Source of the DNA: Vigna angularis
Lineage: Eukaryota > Streptophyta > Magnoliopsida > Fabales > Fabaceae
Length of the DNA stretch: 64,000 nt
Assembly: GCF_016808095.1 (NCBI RefSeq)
Contig: NC_068975.1
Coordinates: 28,881,501-28,945,500 of the forward strand
Reading direction: 5' to 3'
Shown here: piece after piece, positions 26,370-37,044 of the stretch
How positions within the stretch are numbered: position 1 is the first letter of the stretch
Layout: each line of letters begins with the position of its first letter
Translations under genes and position numbers: made by a program
The notes under the pieces: generated by a model
Told to the model about the DNA's origin: nothing
Database searches by the model: none
What the model saw: the letters and a program-made list of their open reading frames with translations, nothing else

Positions 26370-28182
26370 AAAGTATTATATCAAATAGAGTTTGAAATGG
26401 TCATAAAAAAAGTTGAAATATTAATGATTTATTGATGGTATTGCAACTATGTTAAAATTTGGTATGTAGAAATATGTTGTTTTAATACACTTATTTAGTG
26501 AATACTGAAACAAAATATTTTATTTAATATGCCCTAACAATAAAATGCTCACAACCATACATAAAAAAAAATACGTAATCAATTTAAATAAAATTTAGAA
26601 AGCATGGTTGAAAAATAAAAAAATGTATATTGTTTTTAGTGGAGCTAAGAATCACAATCAAAACACTTATTTACACTTTTTCTCCAAGTATCTTAACGTC
26701 GTCTTCAATTTCCGTTATAAAATTCTCCTAGGTCCTTAGTGTTCCAACTCCAACCCATGCGGGTGAGTACTTGTCAAAGATACTCTGACGCTTAAGTCAG
26801 TGATATGATTGATATGTTATCATAGTAAAATTTTAAATTTATAATATATGTAATCACCTATATCTTTACCTCATACTTATATTTCTAGGTTTTGAGATGA
26901 ATTTGTGATTAGAATAGTCCTAATCATGTTTTAATACCTAATAAGTACGCTTTACTTGTAAACTTGATCATGAATTGTATTTAAAGTTTTTAAGGATTTG
27001 TGACCATTTGGTCATCCTCGAAATCTGACTAAACGGTTATCATAACACATTGATCGTAGGTCACTCGTCCATCACTCATCACGCAGTCATACTATACATA
27101 TATTTAAAATAATAATATTTATAATTAACTTCAAAGTATTTAAAATGAATTTACATTAGAGTTTCGGTGATGTATTATTTCTTAAATGGGTTATATTAAA
27201 AGTAAAAATTTTGAAAAGTAAAATTGAGCTGGAAATTTGAAGATGAACTGAGATTTGTGATTAAACAAATATGAAATATTTAAAAGGTTGTAAGAGAGCA
27301 ATCTCCTATGGTAAGTTTGCAGTTGCACTCAGAAAATTGGTACTTTGGGGAAAGCATGCGACCAACACTGGGACACAACTTCAGCCACCTACATGGCCCA
27401 CAGAAAACCTGAAGACCCTTTTGTCCTCCTTCAGTACGGATTTAAACTCAGACACAAACACTGCACTCAATAAAAGAATTTTAAGAATATTATGAGTACA
27501 ACTTTATCAGTTAATATTTATATTATTATTTATTGAAACATGCTCTGATTCACTGTCTAATGTTCTCCACTTTACTACTTTAGCAATGTTGCTGGTTATA
27601 AAAATATTTTTAAAGAAATCATCACAATGGCTTAATAACTTTGATGAGAAACGGAAATTGTTGAAAATGCACAACAAAAATGATTTCATCTTCTCCTTTG
27701 TTAAGTCAGCCACAGAAAACTACATTTCCAACATTTAACATTTTTCCTTTGAGTGTTGCTCCCTCCACCCCTACACATCTCTTCCTCCACCTCCCCTTTA
27801 CTATTTTGCCCCTTCCTCCACCTTTCCTTTACTATTTTGTCCCTCAGTAAAATTTTATTTTTAAAATTATTGTTTTTTAATTTTATTCATTTATAACATA
27901 TTTCACTGATAACCTACGTAGTTCCTTGTATGAGTAAAATATTTTTCTGCAAAGCTTGGTGATCGTGAAAAGAATTATTAAGCAATCTTCCTCTTGTTCT
28001 CGGTGCAGTACGTGGTGCAGTGCGTTTGTGGTGTAGTGTCCTTGTCGTGGTTCCTCTCCAGGTACGTAGTCATAATCCTTCCAATAATCCTAAACCCTAA
28101 ACCCTTCCCATACTTCCAATTATCCTTTTAATATCCAAGCCTATAATCCTTACATGAGCCGCAAAACGTTAGTAAAATAAAA

Positions 28183-28350
28183 ACGAAAAGTAAAAGGAAC
28201 ACTGCCTCCTCTGGACGGATGACATCCTTCAACGGATGTCAACATCCGTTTAAGGCGAAACGGATGTCGACATCCGTTTTGCCTTAAACGGATGTTGACA
28301 TCCGTTGAAGGATGTCATCCGTCCAGAGGCAGTGTTCCTTTTACGTTTCG
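28183..28350. repeat. ~165-bp near-perfect inverted repeat (hairpin)
   Basis: Arms 28183-28268 and 28269-28350 are almost exact reverse complements, centred on GTCGAC. The left arm carries one 3-bp insertion (CCTCCT against CCT) and a few mismatches near its outer end. Each arm itself contains smaller palindromes of the type ACGGATGT..ACATCCGT. A transcript would fold into a long double-stranded stem. Confidence 0.9.
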
Positions 28351-28732
28351 TTATTATTTTATTTGTTTATTTTATTTACAGTAATTTATATTTAAATTTA
28401 TAATTTTAAATGTTATATATGGTTAGTTTTTAAACGTAATAATTTTGTTAAAATATGAATTTGTTACAAATTTACTAATATTAAATAAATTAAATTGATA
28501 ATATTTATTTTAAGAAATAAAAATAATTTAAATATATAAAAGTTTTCGTATCTAATTCTTAATCAATTTATTTACAAACTACAAATAAAAAAATTTATAA
28601 AATATTCAAATAATAATCTAAGTCAAAGAAAATTTAAAAACATTTAACAATAAATATATCAAATATATAAATATATATTTCAGTTATAATAATTTAAAAA
28701 CAATTAAAAAAGTAAAAAAAATGCAACAGAGC

Positions 28733-28845
28733 CGAAACGGATGTGGGATATCCGATTGGCCTTCAACGGATATCCCACATCCGTCGACGGAAGTCGGACA
28801 TCCGTCGAAGGAAAACGGATGTCCCACATCCGTTTTAGCCTTTCG
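28733..28845. repeat. Cluster of inverted CGGATGT/ACATCCG motifs
   Basis: Motifs such as ACGGATGTGGGATATCCG, ACGGATATCCCACATCCGT and ACGGATGTCCCACATCCGT occur head to head within 110 bp. Same core as the large hairpin 400 bp to the left, in the same transposon. Confidence 0.75.
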
Positions 28846-29290
28846 TGCACAGTAAAATCGACAAACAGAGCACGGTGAAAGAACCAACCTGGACGCAGAT
28901 CTCGCTCCTCCACGCTGTTCCTCCGCACACGCTATTCCTCCGCACCAGTCTTGCTCCACACCAAACGGTCTTCTACAAAAACGAAAAACAAAGAAGAAGT
29001 GGAGAAAGAAATGGAGAAAGAAAATTAAGAAGTTGGAGACGGAAGTGAGAAGTGAGAGAGAGGTTACGGAAGTGAGAGAGAGGTTACGGAAGTGAGAAGT
29101 GAGAGATGGAAATGAAAGGTTGGTAGGTGTAGGCAGTAAATAGAAAAAAGTAAATTTAAATTAATTAAAATATTAAAATAAAAAAAGTAAAAAAATTTAA
29201 CTTTAGGACATAATTGGAATTATATAAAATTGGGGAGGTGGAGGGAGAAGCATGTGGGGGTGGAGGGAGCAACGCCCTTTTCCTTTATAC

Positions 29291-29418
29291 TGGGCCCTAA
29301 TGACGTCATAGGTCCGTTTAGATCTTTCTGGGCCTTGGACCTGTCCCAATCAGGTCCATTGGGAAAGCCCACTGGCCGCCTTATGCACTCATCTTTCCTT
29401 TTTTTTCCTCCATATAAA
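29291..29418 (+). promoter_or_regulatory. Core promoter of left TAS3 locus
   Basis: TATAAA at 29413-29418. Upstream are TGGGCC at 29291-29296 and a perfect palindrome TGACGTCA at 29301-29308, a bZIP-type site. The leader after the TATA is CT-rich. MULE C ends only 14 bp before the TGGGCC. The right locus has the same layout, but its palindrome reads TGATGTCA. Confidence 0.7.
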
Positions 29419-29562
29419 CCTCTGCATTTCTTCCATTCCCTCCAACCTTACCATAACAAAAAGTTCCTTCTCTCTTTCACCCTCACTTTTTTTTTCTGTC
29501 CTTCCCTTTCCCTCTCCTTTCACCCTCTTCAAATAGTGTTGAGAGGAAAAAGGGTCTCAAAG

Positions 29563-30101
29563 ATGGAACCAAAAGACGGGTTTGTTGTCGAAGGTACCAC
29601 TGTTAGCATGAATTGAACTTGCAGAATAAAATTTACATCCCCTAGAGTCATAGCTTGCAAAGTTATCCTGAACCTTTTTAATATGTGTAATTCATGTTAA
29701 AGGTGTATTTTTTGTACTAGCTCAGCTTATATAAGATAATTATTCTGTGACTGACTGAACTATTTTACTTTATTGTAAATGGAAGATATTCTCTTGTATT
29801 CTTTTAATTGTTTCATACTTACTTTTTTCTCTCTTAGCTACTTTTTATCTAATCTAAAGCTGGCTCCTGCTTCTGGCCCTGCCATTCTTCTTCATTATTC
29901 TCTGCACTAAATAGGAGCATGATACATGATGCAGGTCCCTATAAGGGTTTTCTCATCATGCACGTGACTAACAGCAAGGTAGCCATGGTCAACCCTCCGA
30001 GAATTGGGAGATGTGACCAAAAAGAAGCCATTAGTGGCTCTGAAATTGGAGCTGACAATTCTCCTGAATTGGTGGCAGCAGCAGCAGGAGCTTCATTCTA
30101 A
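29563..30101 (+). CDS. Short two-exon ORF of the left TAS3 transcript, 65 aa
   Basis: Exon 1 is 29563-29593 (ATG, then a GTACC donor); exon 2 is 29935-30101 after ATGATGCAG. Joined, it reads MEPKDGFVVEGPYKGFLIMH at the N-terminus and ends AAAAGASF. It is the first ATG after the TATA box. The stop TAA is followed by three bases and then the 5' miR390 site. In TAS3 RNAs such an ORF brings ribosomes up to the AGO7-miR390-SGS3 complex, where they stall and the RNA is stabilised. Compared with the right copy, length, intron position and stop position are identical, yet 8 codon changes are non-synonymous against 5 synonymous. The peptide has no domain I recognise, so the frame itself may matter more than the product. 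Confidence 0.7.
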
Positions 30102-30104
30102 TCT

Positions 30105-30125
30105 GGTGCTATCCTATCTGAGCTT
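30105..30125 (+). promoter_or_regulatory. 5' miR390 target site, left TAS3 (non-cleavable type)
   Basis: Complementary to miR390 at both ends (GGTGCTATCC and CTGAGCTT), with mismatches opposite miRNA positions 9, 10 and 11 and one G:U pair. A central mismatch that blocks slicing but allows AGO7 binding is the hallmark of the TAS3 5' site. It starts 3 nt after the ORF stop. Confidence 0.92.
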
Positions 30126-30192
30126 TTACTACCTTCTTTCATCTTCCTTCATCATCTATTTTCCATCACACTTTTTTGTTTTTTTAGGACTC

Positions 30193-30213
30193 TTCTTGAC
30201 CTTGTAAGGCCTT
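30193..30213 (+). ncRNA. tasiR-ARF, 5'D8(+) position, left TAS3
   Basis: 21 nt beginning TTCTTGACCTTGTAAGG and directly abutting the next tasiR-ARF. Matches my memory of the tasiR-ARF that targets ARF3/ARF4. The GG form here resembles the Arabidopsis upstream copy. Confidence 0.9.
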
Positions 30214-30234
30214 TTCTTGACCTTGTAAGACCTC
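30214..30234 (+). ncRNA. tasiR-ARF, 5'D7(+) position, left TAS3
   Basis: 21 nt beginning TTCTTGACCTTGTAAGACC. Its 3' end is 127 nt (6 x 21 + 1) before the predicted cut in the 3' miR390 site, so it is within 1 nt of the 21-nt register at step 7. It ends CTC where the canonical Arabidopsis form ends CCC. Confidence 0.92.
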
Positions 30235-30350
30235 ACACCCTATCTATTTTCTTTGTTTTTGCTTATATGGAAAACCCTATATCACAAACCACTGATATAG
30301 AGTTTGATTTCCTTCTTTCCCCGTTGCCACCCAATTCATCTTCTCCTTCC

Positions 30351-30371
30351 TTCTCTATCCCTCCTGAGCTG
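30351..30371 (+). promoter_or_regulatory. 3' miR390 cleavage site, left TAS3
   Basis: Contains CTATCCCTCCTGAGCT, a perfect match to the core and seed of miR390, with mismatches only at the far ends. Expected slicing is between 30361 and 30362, opposite miRNA positions 10/11, and sets the siRNA phase. Confidence 0.92.
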
Positions 30372-30904
30372 TTACATTTTTTGCCTACCAAGATGCAACA
30401 ACAAATATCATGCCATGGCTTCAAAGAACCTCGCTCAATGGGGGTTCTTCAAATCTGCTAGCTATTCGGAGACCATGGCTTCCAGAAGTACAATCTGGGT
30501 ATATTGTTCTTTTACCTGTGAGAAATCAATGTAGCTTGTAGTTTGTGCAGTTGCTAGCATACTTGGTCGTGGTCCCTCTTGTTGATTTGATTTCTTCTTT
30601 TATGCAAAGCAAGTAAGATAAATGTCATGAGTAAGCTCAATTTGGCACTACATGTGTCCTAGGCTGCTAAAGCCCCATCTGTCCATCCAATACATAGAAC
30701 TGAAAAGCATTAAAGTCACACACTCACTCCAATTGAATCACATCAAGTAGAAGAATGAATCACCCTTCTCTTGCTTAGTACTAGACCTTTCTTTCTCTCT
30801 TTTCCTTGTGTAATTTGAAATGCAAATGTTCAATTATCTAATGCACAGAGCACACCACCAAGTGAGAGTGTGGGAACTTTCCTAGCAAGTGAGATGACAG
30901 CAAA

Positions 30905-31325
30905 TTTGACGCTGAAAACCCAATTTCCCTTTAGCTCTCTTGATTTGGAAGGGTGCTTCAGCCATTCCTTTCACATGGCAGGGGAAGGACAAGCACTTTG
31001 GGATAGAATACAACCTGAGCCCATAAGGAATATTACACATCCCAATGTTTTTGATGGGGCTGCCACACAGCAACATATCAAACATGTCGGCATCATACAA
31101 AAAAAACAAGAGGGTGGGGTAGAATTTATGTGTTTTTAACCATATTCCATTTCAGATGCCTAACACATTGTTTCCATCAATCAATCACGTGGTAGCCCAA
31201 CCTAACAGCGTAGACAAAGATTTTTCTCTGTATACATACTGTATGCAGTATATTCCAAAACGGATGCATAAAATTTTGTGTATTGACACGATTTGTGTGA
31301 TGGTTATGCAAGTCTAGGGAAAGAA
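30905..31325. other. Highly conserved block downstream of left TAS3
   Basis: Matches 53052-53545 in the right duplicon almost base for base: about 2-3 differences in 160 bp at 30905-31065, and one substitution plus a small indel from 31127 to 31320. It contains a G-box CACGTG at 31186. The TAS3 core between the miR390 sites is clearly less similar (about 88-90%). The frame over 30903-31080 is open in both copies but has no recognisable product. Confidence 0.65.
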
Positions 31326-32926
31326 AGAAAGAAATCGTGACGCATCAACTACGGAAACCTTTTGCCTACAAATTCAATTCAACAGCATACTTTGACTAAT
31401 AATCTATTCTGGTTTTTCAGGTTTTTAATTACAGATGTACTGCATCAACTTTTATGTACTGCTTTTTATACTCTCTTTTTTGTCTCGATTTTACTAATTG
31501 AAACGTAGCCGCAATTGCGACCATAATTTAAAATAGAGCATAAATAGGAATTTTCTCTATATAGGCCTGTGGGGTTTAGAAGTAGAGTGAAAAAATAGTA
31601 TGCAGCAATAAATGAGATTTGTGAAGTATAAATTCTGATATAGAACTGAAGAGGGATTTTACTTGCATGAAAGGCAGATGAGGAAAATTAATGTAAAGAT
31701 AAAATTTTGATTGAATGTAATGGAATGAATGAAAGGTTTGACTGGGATGGTGGATTATATGAAAGTGTGGAAGGTAAAGAAGACAGTAAAGGTATAAGGA
31801 AAAGGGTTTGTATACATTTTTTATGTGCCCAAAAGGAATCAAAGGTGGCACGAAATGATGATTTCTATGATGGACATTGAAAAGTTAAATGCCTTTCCCT
31901 AGGGTATGAGTTCGTAACTATTTATCCTCACCCCACCAAAGGGGCCCTGTTTTTTATGTTTGTGTTTGTAGTTTGTGGCAATGAGAGAGCGCCAACGTAA
32001 AGGCTGAGCTTGAATTAAGTTACAATGACAATATGATTCTCGTATTGAGGTGATTTGGCATTAGGTACTACCACCCATGGCCCCATCTTGATCAAGCTTT
32101 TTTCCACCTTTAGGTTACATGCGAACATGGCTCCTTCATTACCCCTTACTTTTTCCTCAGCATCATTCCATGACCCTTTGGAGACTAAGGGGATAACATC
32201 TCAACAATGCCTTCATGGAAAAAACAGATGGTTGAATAAATTAATAATATCATAAAATGCTTCTTTTCCCAGCAACTGAGATTTAACATACATTCTTAAA
32301 CAATTCTCAGTTGTGCAATTAGAAAGGCTACAAACTAATTATTACGTTTGTAGCATGTCAAGGAGACCGTGTGATTTTATTTTTCTTAAATAATTACAGG
32401 ACAGTGCATCAGTAATGCAATTTTGCAAGGTTTAACACTGGAAAGAGTTTATTGTACACAAAGTCTGTGCTCAGGTTTAGTACTTCCAACACCACTGTCT
32501 ATACTCTAAATATCAGGGTCTGGAGAGCCTATATCTATACCTGAGTAAGGAGACCTTTCTTGAGGTGGGTTTGTTTTTCCGGATTTTTTCAGTTTGACAT
32601 AAAAAGAATGAAAATAAAGAAAAAGATAATAAAAAAAAGGGATTGTTTAGATTTAGAAAATGAAAATAATTAAAAATAATAATAATAAAATTATAAAATT
32701 AGAATTTTCACTTGTGACGCTAAAGACGTTTGGATCTTGTCAAAAGTCAATCCAAAACCATCACTAACCAATGCCTATTACTTCGATGAATGAAATTAGA
32801 ATCAATAGAAGAATTGAATTGAATTCAAAAATGTGCTGCATCAAGTTGTCAAAATATACACAGCAATAAGAAATCTCAAGCCAAAATAAAACAAATGCAA
32901 GGCAACACTACCGAAACATTAATCTT

Positions 32927-33094
32927 TTAGATGAGGCTTTGTAAAGTTCGATCAGGCACGAAGTCTTTGGTTTGGAGGAGCTGCATGGTTGCGGAGAAGG
33001 AGCTACTGCGTCGAGCCAGCTTTGGATGCTGGAGTGCTAACTCTGGTGCAGCGGCTGTCATCTTGATCCGAACAAATGGTTTTGGCTCGGGAAT
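32927..33094 (-). pseudogene. U-box (PUB-type) gene fragment
   Basis: A 55-residue frame on the minus strand following TCTGTTAG. It starts IPEPKPFVRIKM and ends SATMQLLQTKDFVPDRTLQS then LI-stop. The last part resembles the second half of a plant U-box domain (CPATMQ.LQ.KDF.PNRTLQ.LI), but the first half, with the CPI and E2-contact residues, is absent and replaced by unrelated sequence. A truncated relic or captured exon. Recognised from memory on a short stretch. Confidence 0.4.
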
Positions 33095-33099
33095 CTAAC

Positions 33100-36000
33100 A
33101 GAAGCCATAATCGCAGCGGCGGAGAGGAAAGGAAAACCACTGCAAAGTAGATTAGAAGAAAATGAGATTAAGAAAGCATTACAATCTGCTTTGAAGATGC
33201 CGAAAGGGGAAAGCTCCATTTACTGTAAGAGAAAGCATATCACAAGAGATAAGGCTTCCATTAGAGCTCTATAAAAGCTTATAATAGACTTCAACCAGGA
33301 CCTAGATCTAGCTCCCAAACCCTATTCCATAATTCATATTTTATGCTTCACTGCTAGAAGCCATTCAAAAAACGGGAAAAGAAAAAGAAAAATAATAAAT
33401 TCAGTCTAATGGATTATTCCATTTGAACCAATTGGTTTGTGACATATTTTTTTAATTATATTTTTATTAATATAAATTATTTTATTATTTTATTTTAAAA
33501 AAAATTATAATTGTTTTTATTAGTATTTTAAAAGGTTGATACATGTACATACCTGCACGTATTTTATTAGTATTTATCAGTTACGCTATTTAATAATTTT
33601 ACATTATATAGTTAACATAATATAAATTATTATATATAATATAATATAATACAATAAAAAAATAAAAATATTAGCATAATATATTAAAATAATAAGATAT
33701 ATAATATAATAAAATAATAAAAATTAAAAGTAAAGAATGTTTGAAAAAAACAAAATAGATAAATAATGTAAAACTAGTTCAGTTGGATTAATAAGTGAAA
33801 AAAATTATTTGTACATTAGTGTTGTTATTCTTATTTTTTAAATTGAATTAAAAGGTTTGGGAAAAGATAATACAATTTAATAAGTAATTTCAAACTTATA
33901 GTACAACTTCTGTTTCACACTAAACAGAGTGATACTTCATTAATTAAGTACCACCAAAGTTTAATATCAGTTTCATAATTGAATAGATGTTTTAATAATA
34001 ACATAGTGTTATTTTATCATTTTAAAGTTCATCAAATAATTATTAACATCAAATATTAATGTCTGTAGAACAAAATGTTAATTAATTAGTAGTATTTATT
34101 GAATAAAAAGTTAGAACACCAAAATATTTTCTTAAATAATTTCATTAAAATTGAGAATTTTATTTTTTTTGGAATGAGAACACTAAAAGATTTTCTTAGG
34201 AGGGGAGAAGTGTCTCAACTTCATTGCACATTCTATGCATACACATTCTTTGCATGAGATTTGGAGTCAAACATAACTTTAAGATATCTTAATATTAATC
34301 ATTAGCATTAAGTGAATTTAATTACATAGTATTGAAGTTTGCTATAGTCTTAAGTTATACTTCTATGCATAAGGTTAATGTGAGAAATGTAGTTAATATA
34401 TAATAGTATATAATTTAAAATTAAGTAAGTAACTAGGTAAAATAAAATTTAAAATCAAGTACATAAAGGGAATAGTAATTTCTTGGATAAAAGTGTATTG
34501 ATTAGGACATAAATATTAATAAGTACTATGTAATGATAAAAACTATAGTTTTTATTCCATATTTAATCTGTGTAATTTTTCTTGTTTTTTACCTTTATAA
34601 AATTGAAAATTGTTATTTTTTTGGGACAACCCAAACCCAAATTAGTAGGTAATACTACTAATTACATTATTTAATAAATTTTAACACATATTTTATTTAT
34701 GATACATATGAAATTTTTTACGATAGATCTTTAACTTAGTATAATCAAATTAGTTTCAATATTTAATACACAAATATATTTTCATTTTTTATAATATGAT
34801 ACAAAAATTATTTTCATCATTCTATTATACTTTTAAAGATTTTCTACAATAATTTTCATTTAGTTTTCTACTCACGTATACAAAAATATATGAAGTGAAA
34901 ACCACATTTACAAAAAATACAAAAATAAACCGGTGAATATAGTCCATAACTTCAATAATCAAAAAATTCAATAATTCTAATTAATATCCAACATATTATA
35001 TTATCTTTAGCATACACAATCAATAAGAACCACTAAATATTTATATAATACAATCCTCATGACTTAATACTCATAAATCATTCATAATATGATATTTGAA
35101 ATTTTCTTCTAGAAGCCTAATGTATTAAGTGACTCAGAAATTTTGCACGTGTCATGTCTCTCATACTTTTATGAAATATAGTTATAGATTTAAGAATTAA
35201 AACTTACCATCCTAACCAGACCATGATAGAGTAACATCAAAATATTACTCTCACTCTATGAGATACAACAATTCATAATACCACATAAAGATTCATGTCA
35301 TTTACTCTAACACAATATTTATAGAAGTTCATCCTTTAAGTTTTGACAAAATTTCTTAAGATTATAAATAAAATATATCCAATCAAAGACTTTTAACTTA
35401 ACAAAAAATTGTATTACAAATGTTTAAAAAATTCAGTCTCATCCAATAATTGATAAAGTAAAATATAGGGTTTTACTATTTTACCAAGACAATGAAAAAC
35501 TAACAAAAAAAAAAAGTGACATTCAAATTTCTCTCAAAAATACAAAAATTATTTATCTGACCACAAACCTTTAATTATAAATGTGATTGTAAGTAAAATA
35601 GAGGAGAAAAAATAGGAAGGTAAATGCACTAGAAGAAGAAGAAAAGTAAGTTGTGGAATTTTGTTTTTTGCATTCCACTTTTTACTTTCTCTTTTATCTT
35701 ATTAAGATATTATTGGCAGGTGATCACCAAATGTTTTACTGTTTTCTTTTAGAAAACTTGGTACAAGAGAGAAACAAAAAGAAAAACATGTGTAAAAAAA
35801 CTATTTTATTATTTTCTTTTATAAAACTTGGTATAAAGAGACAAACAAAAGAAATTAGTAAGCATTCACATGGATACCAGTAATTCATGCTTAATTATTG
35901 TTATAATTATTTTTTAAAACATTAATTCTTACCTGTGACATATTAGAACATTATTATAAATGAAGATCAATGCTTAGAACATCAATTTTCTTCTTATTGT

Positions 36001-36901
36001 ATTAAATGCTAATATATTAAATAAAACATCAATCATGCAATACTTGTCTCATTTTGAAATATATTTAAAAATTAAGATAAAAATAAAAAAATTATATATT
36101 TTTATTTTACAACACTCATTGAAAAAAAAATTAGATGATGATTTTAAATGTCACATCATATCAAACAAAACTTTTAAGATTAAAAAGGTAAATACTAATT
36201 TAATATACTAAATTGTGTTAAAGATTGTAGATAATTATTTAACATTTTTTAAAGAATAAAATTAAAGAAAATATTTTACAAAGAATAAAACTAAATTAAG
36301 TAATTTATAAAGATTAAAAAAGTAATTTCAAATCTTGTAGAATAAAATAGTAACTATCTTTTATTCAAACACTAAAATGAAAATCCTTCACTACATTTAA
36401 TTACTGGACTAAATTAATATTTAAAGTCTCTTATATATCTATTTACCTCTCTCTCATATATATACATAGATATATAAACTAATATAAAATATTATATATT
36501 CATAAAAACAAATATTACTTAAAATATGAATATTTATTATAATTATAAATATAAATAGAGTTTGAAATTTGTTCTACTCAATAATTTGTGATATAAATAG
36601 AAATAATTAATATTTTTTTCTGTACCTAAATATAACATAGTTATATAAAATATATCAAACTTTTTCAGAAGAAAATGTGGATAGTGAATGAAAAATTTGG
36701 TTACATAAAAACTATTTAAGTTTTTTTGTTATTTAATATACAAAATATTATAAATGAATATTAAAATGTACACATTTGAGCCATGTAAGCATTAATGTTT
36801 TGCTCACAAATTTTCTTCTTATTACTGTCAGATATAATATTTTAAACATCAATGAATATTAAAAAAAATATAAACTAATAATTATTAATATATAAGCAAT
36901 A

Positions 36902-36943
<42 letters not shown>

Positions 36944-37040
36944 CTACCAGAAGATATATTATACTGAAACAAAAATATAATAAAGATGTTACAAAACAAA
37001 GATAGAACTATGAAACGTCTTACTCTAAATTTTAGCTCTG
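33100..37040. other. Very AT-rich intergenic region
   Basis: No gene seen. Contains a short imperfect tandem repeat around AAAACTTGGTA (about 35745 and 35823) and an (AT)n run at 36907-36939. The rest is unstructured A/T-rich sequence. Confidence 0.6.
36907..36939. repeat. (AT)n microsatellite
   Basis: About 33 bases of perfect TA alternation. Confidence 0.9.
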
Positions 37041-37044
37041 TCAC

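Larger units (their letters stand above)
27751..29277. mobile_element. Non-autonomous MULE-like transposon C
   Basis: 1527 bp with ends GAGTGTTGCTCCCTCCACCC and, inverted, GGGCGTTGCTCCCTCCACCC, followed by related CCTCCACCTCCC motifs. Perfect 9-bp target-site duplication TTTTCCTTT at 27742-27750 and 29278-29286. The right duplicon keeps the empty site at 50831-50839. It contains a long inverted repeat (28183-28350), a second cluster of CATCCGT motifs (28733-28845), and a short tandem repeat (GAGAGAGGTTACGGAAGT, 29051-29100). No transposase. It lies about 286 bp upstream of the left TAS3 ORF and about 135 bp from its TATA box. Confidence 0.85.
29445..30540 (+). ncRNA. TAS3: TAS3 trans-acting siRNA precursor, left copy
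   Basis: Precursor of tasiR-ARF small RNAs. In order: TATA box (29413), short ORF (29563-30101, one intron), 5' miR390 site (30105-30125), two abutting 21-nt tasiR-ARFs (30193-30213, 30214-30234) and the 3' miR390 site (30351-30371). From established knowledge of TAS3: AGO7-miR390 binds both sites and cuts the 3' one, RDR6/SGS3 copies the 5' fragment, DCL4 dices it in 21-nt steps, and tasiR-ARFs repress ARF3/ARF4-type auxin response factors in leaf polarity, phase change and root branching. The double tasiR-ARF and the wide spacing of the sites place it in the long TAS3 class. Transcript ends are estimates: start about 30 bp after the TATA, 3' end unknown. Confidence 0.9.
23920..32551. repeat. 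Left copy of a segmental duplication (TAS3 duplicon)
   Basis: Aligns in the same orientation and order with 48575-54828. Landmarks: CTTATATTCGATATGAGAAA (23951 here, 48610 there), the region near 27300/50400, the TAS3 core, and the end at GAGAGCCTATATCTATACCT. The left copy is longer because of two MULE insertions, 24784-26369 and 27751-29277. It lacks about 555 bp that the right copy has at 52166-52722 and about 75 bp near 31075. Identity by eye runs from ~85% at the edges to ~99% at 30905-31325. Confidence 0.88.

Noticed and set aside
28684..29048. Frames in MULE C (for example SFDGCPTSVDGCGISVEG)
   Set aside because: They are translations of the palindromic CATCCGT motif cluster.
30870..31139. 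Plus-strand frame MTANLTLKTQF... present in both duplicons, and its minus-strand counterpart
   Set aside because: Both strands are open, the frame diverges after an indel in the right copy and no family is recognised; kept as a conserved non-coding block instead.
31576..31851. Minus-strand frame conserved in both duplicons (also 53790-54092)
   Set aside because: Leu/Tyr/His/Phe-rich AT-biased frame with no domain; similarity is explained by the segmental duplication, and indels change its ends.
35653..35883. 76-codon plus-strand frame
   Set aside because: Made of an imperfect A/T-rich tandem repeat (AAAACTTGGTA); no coding signal.
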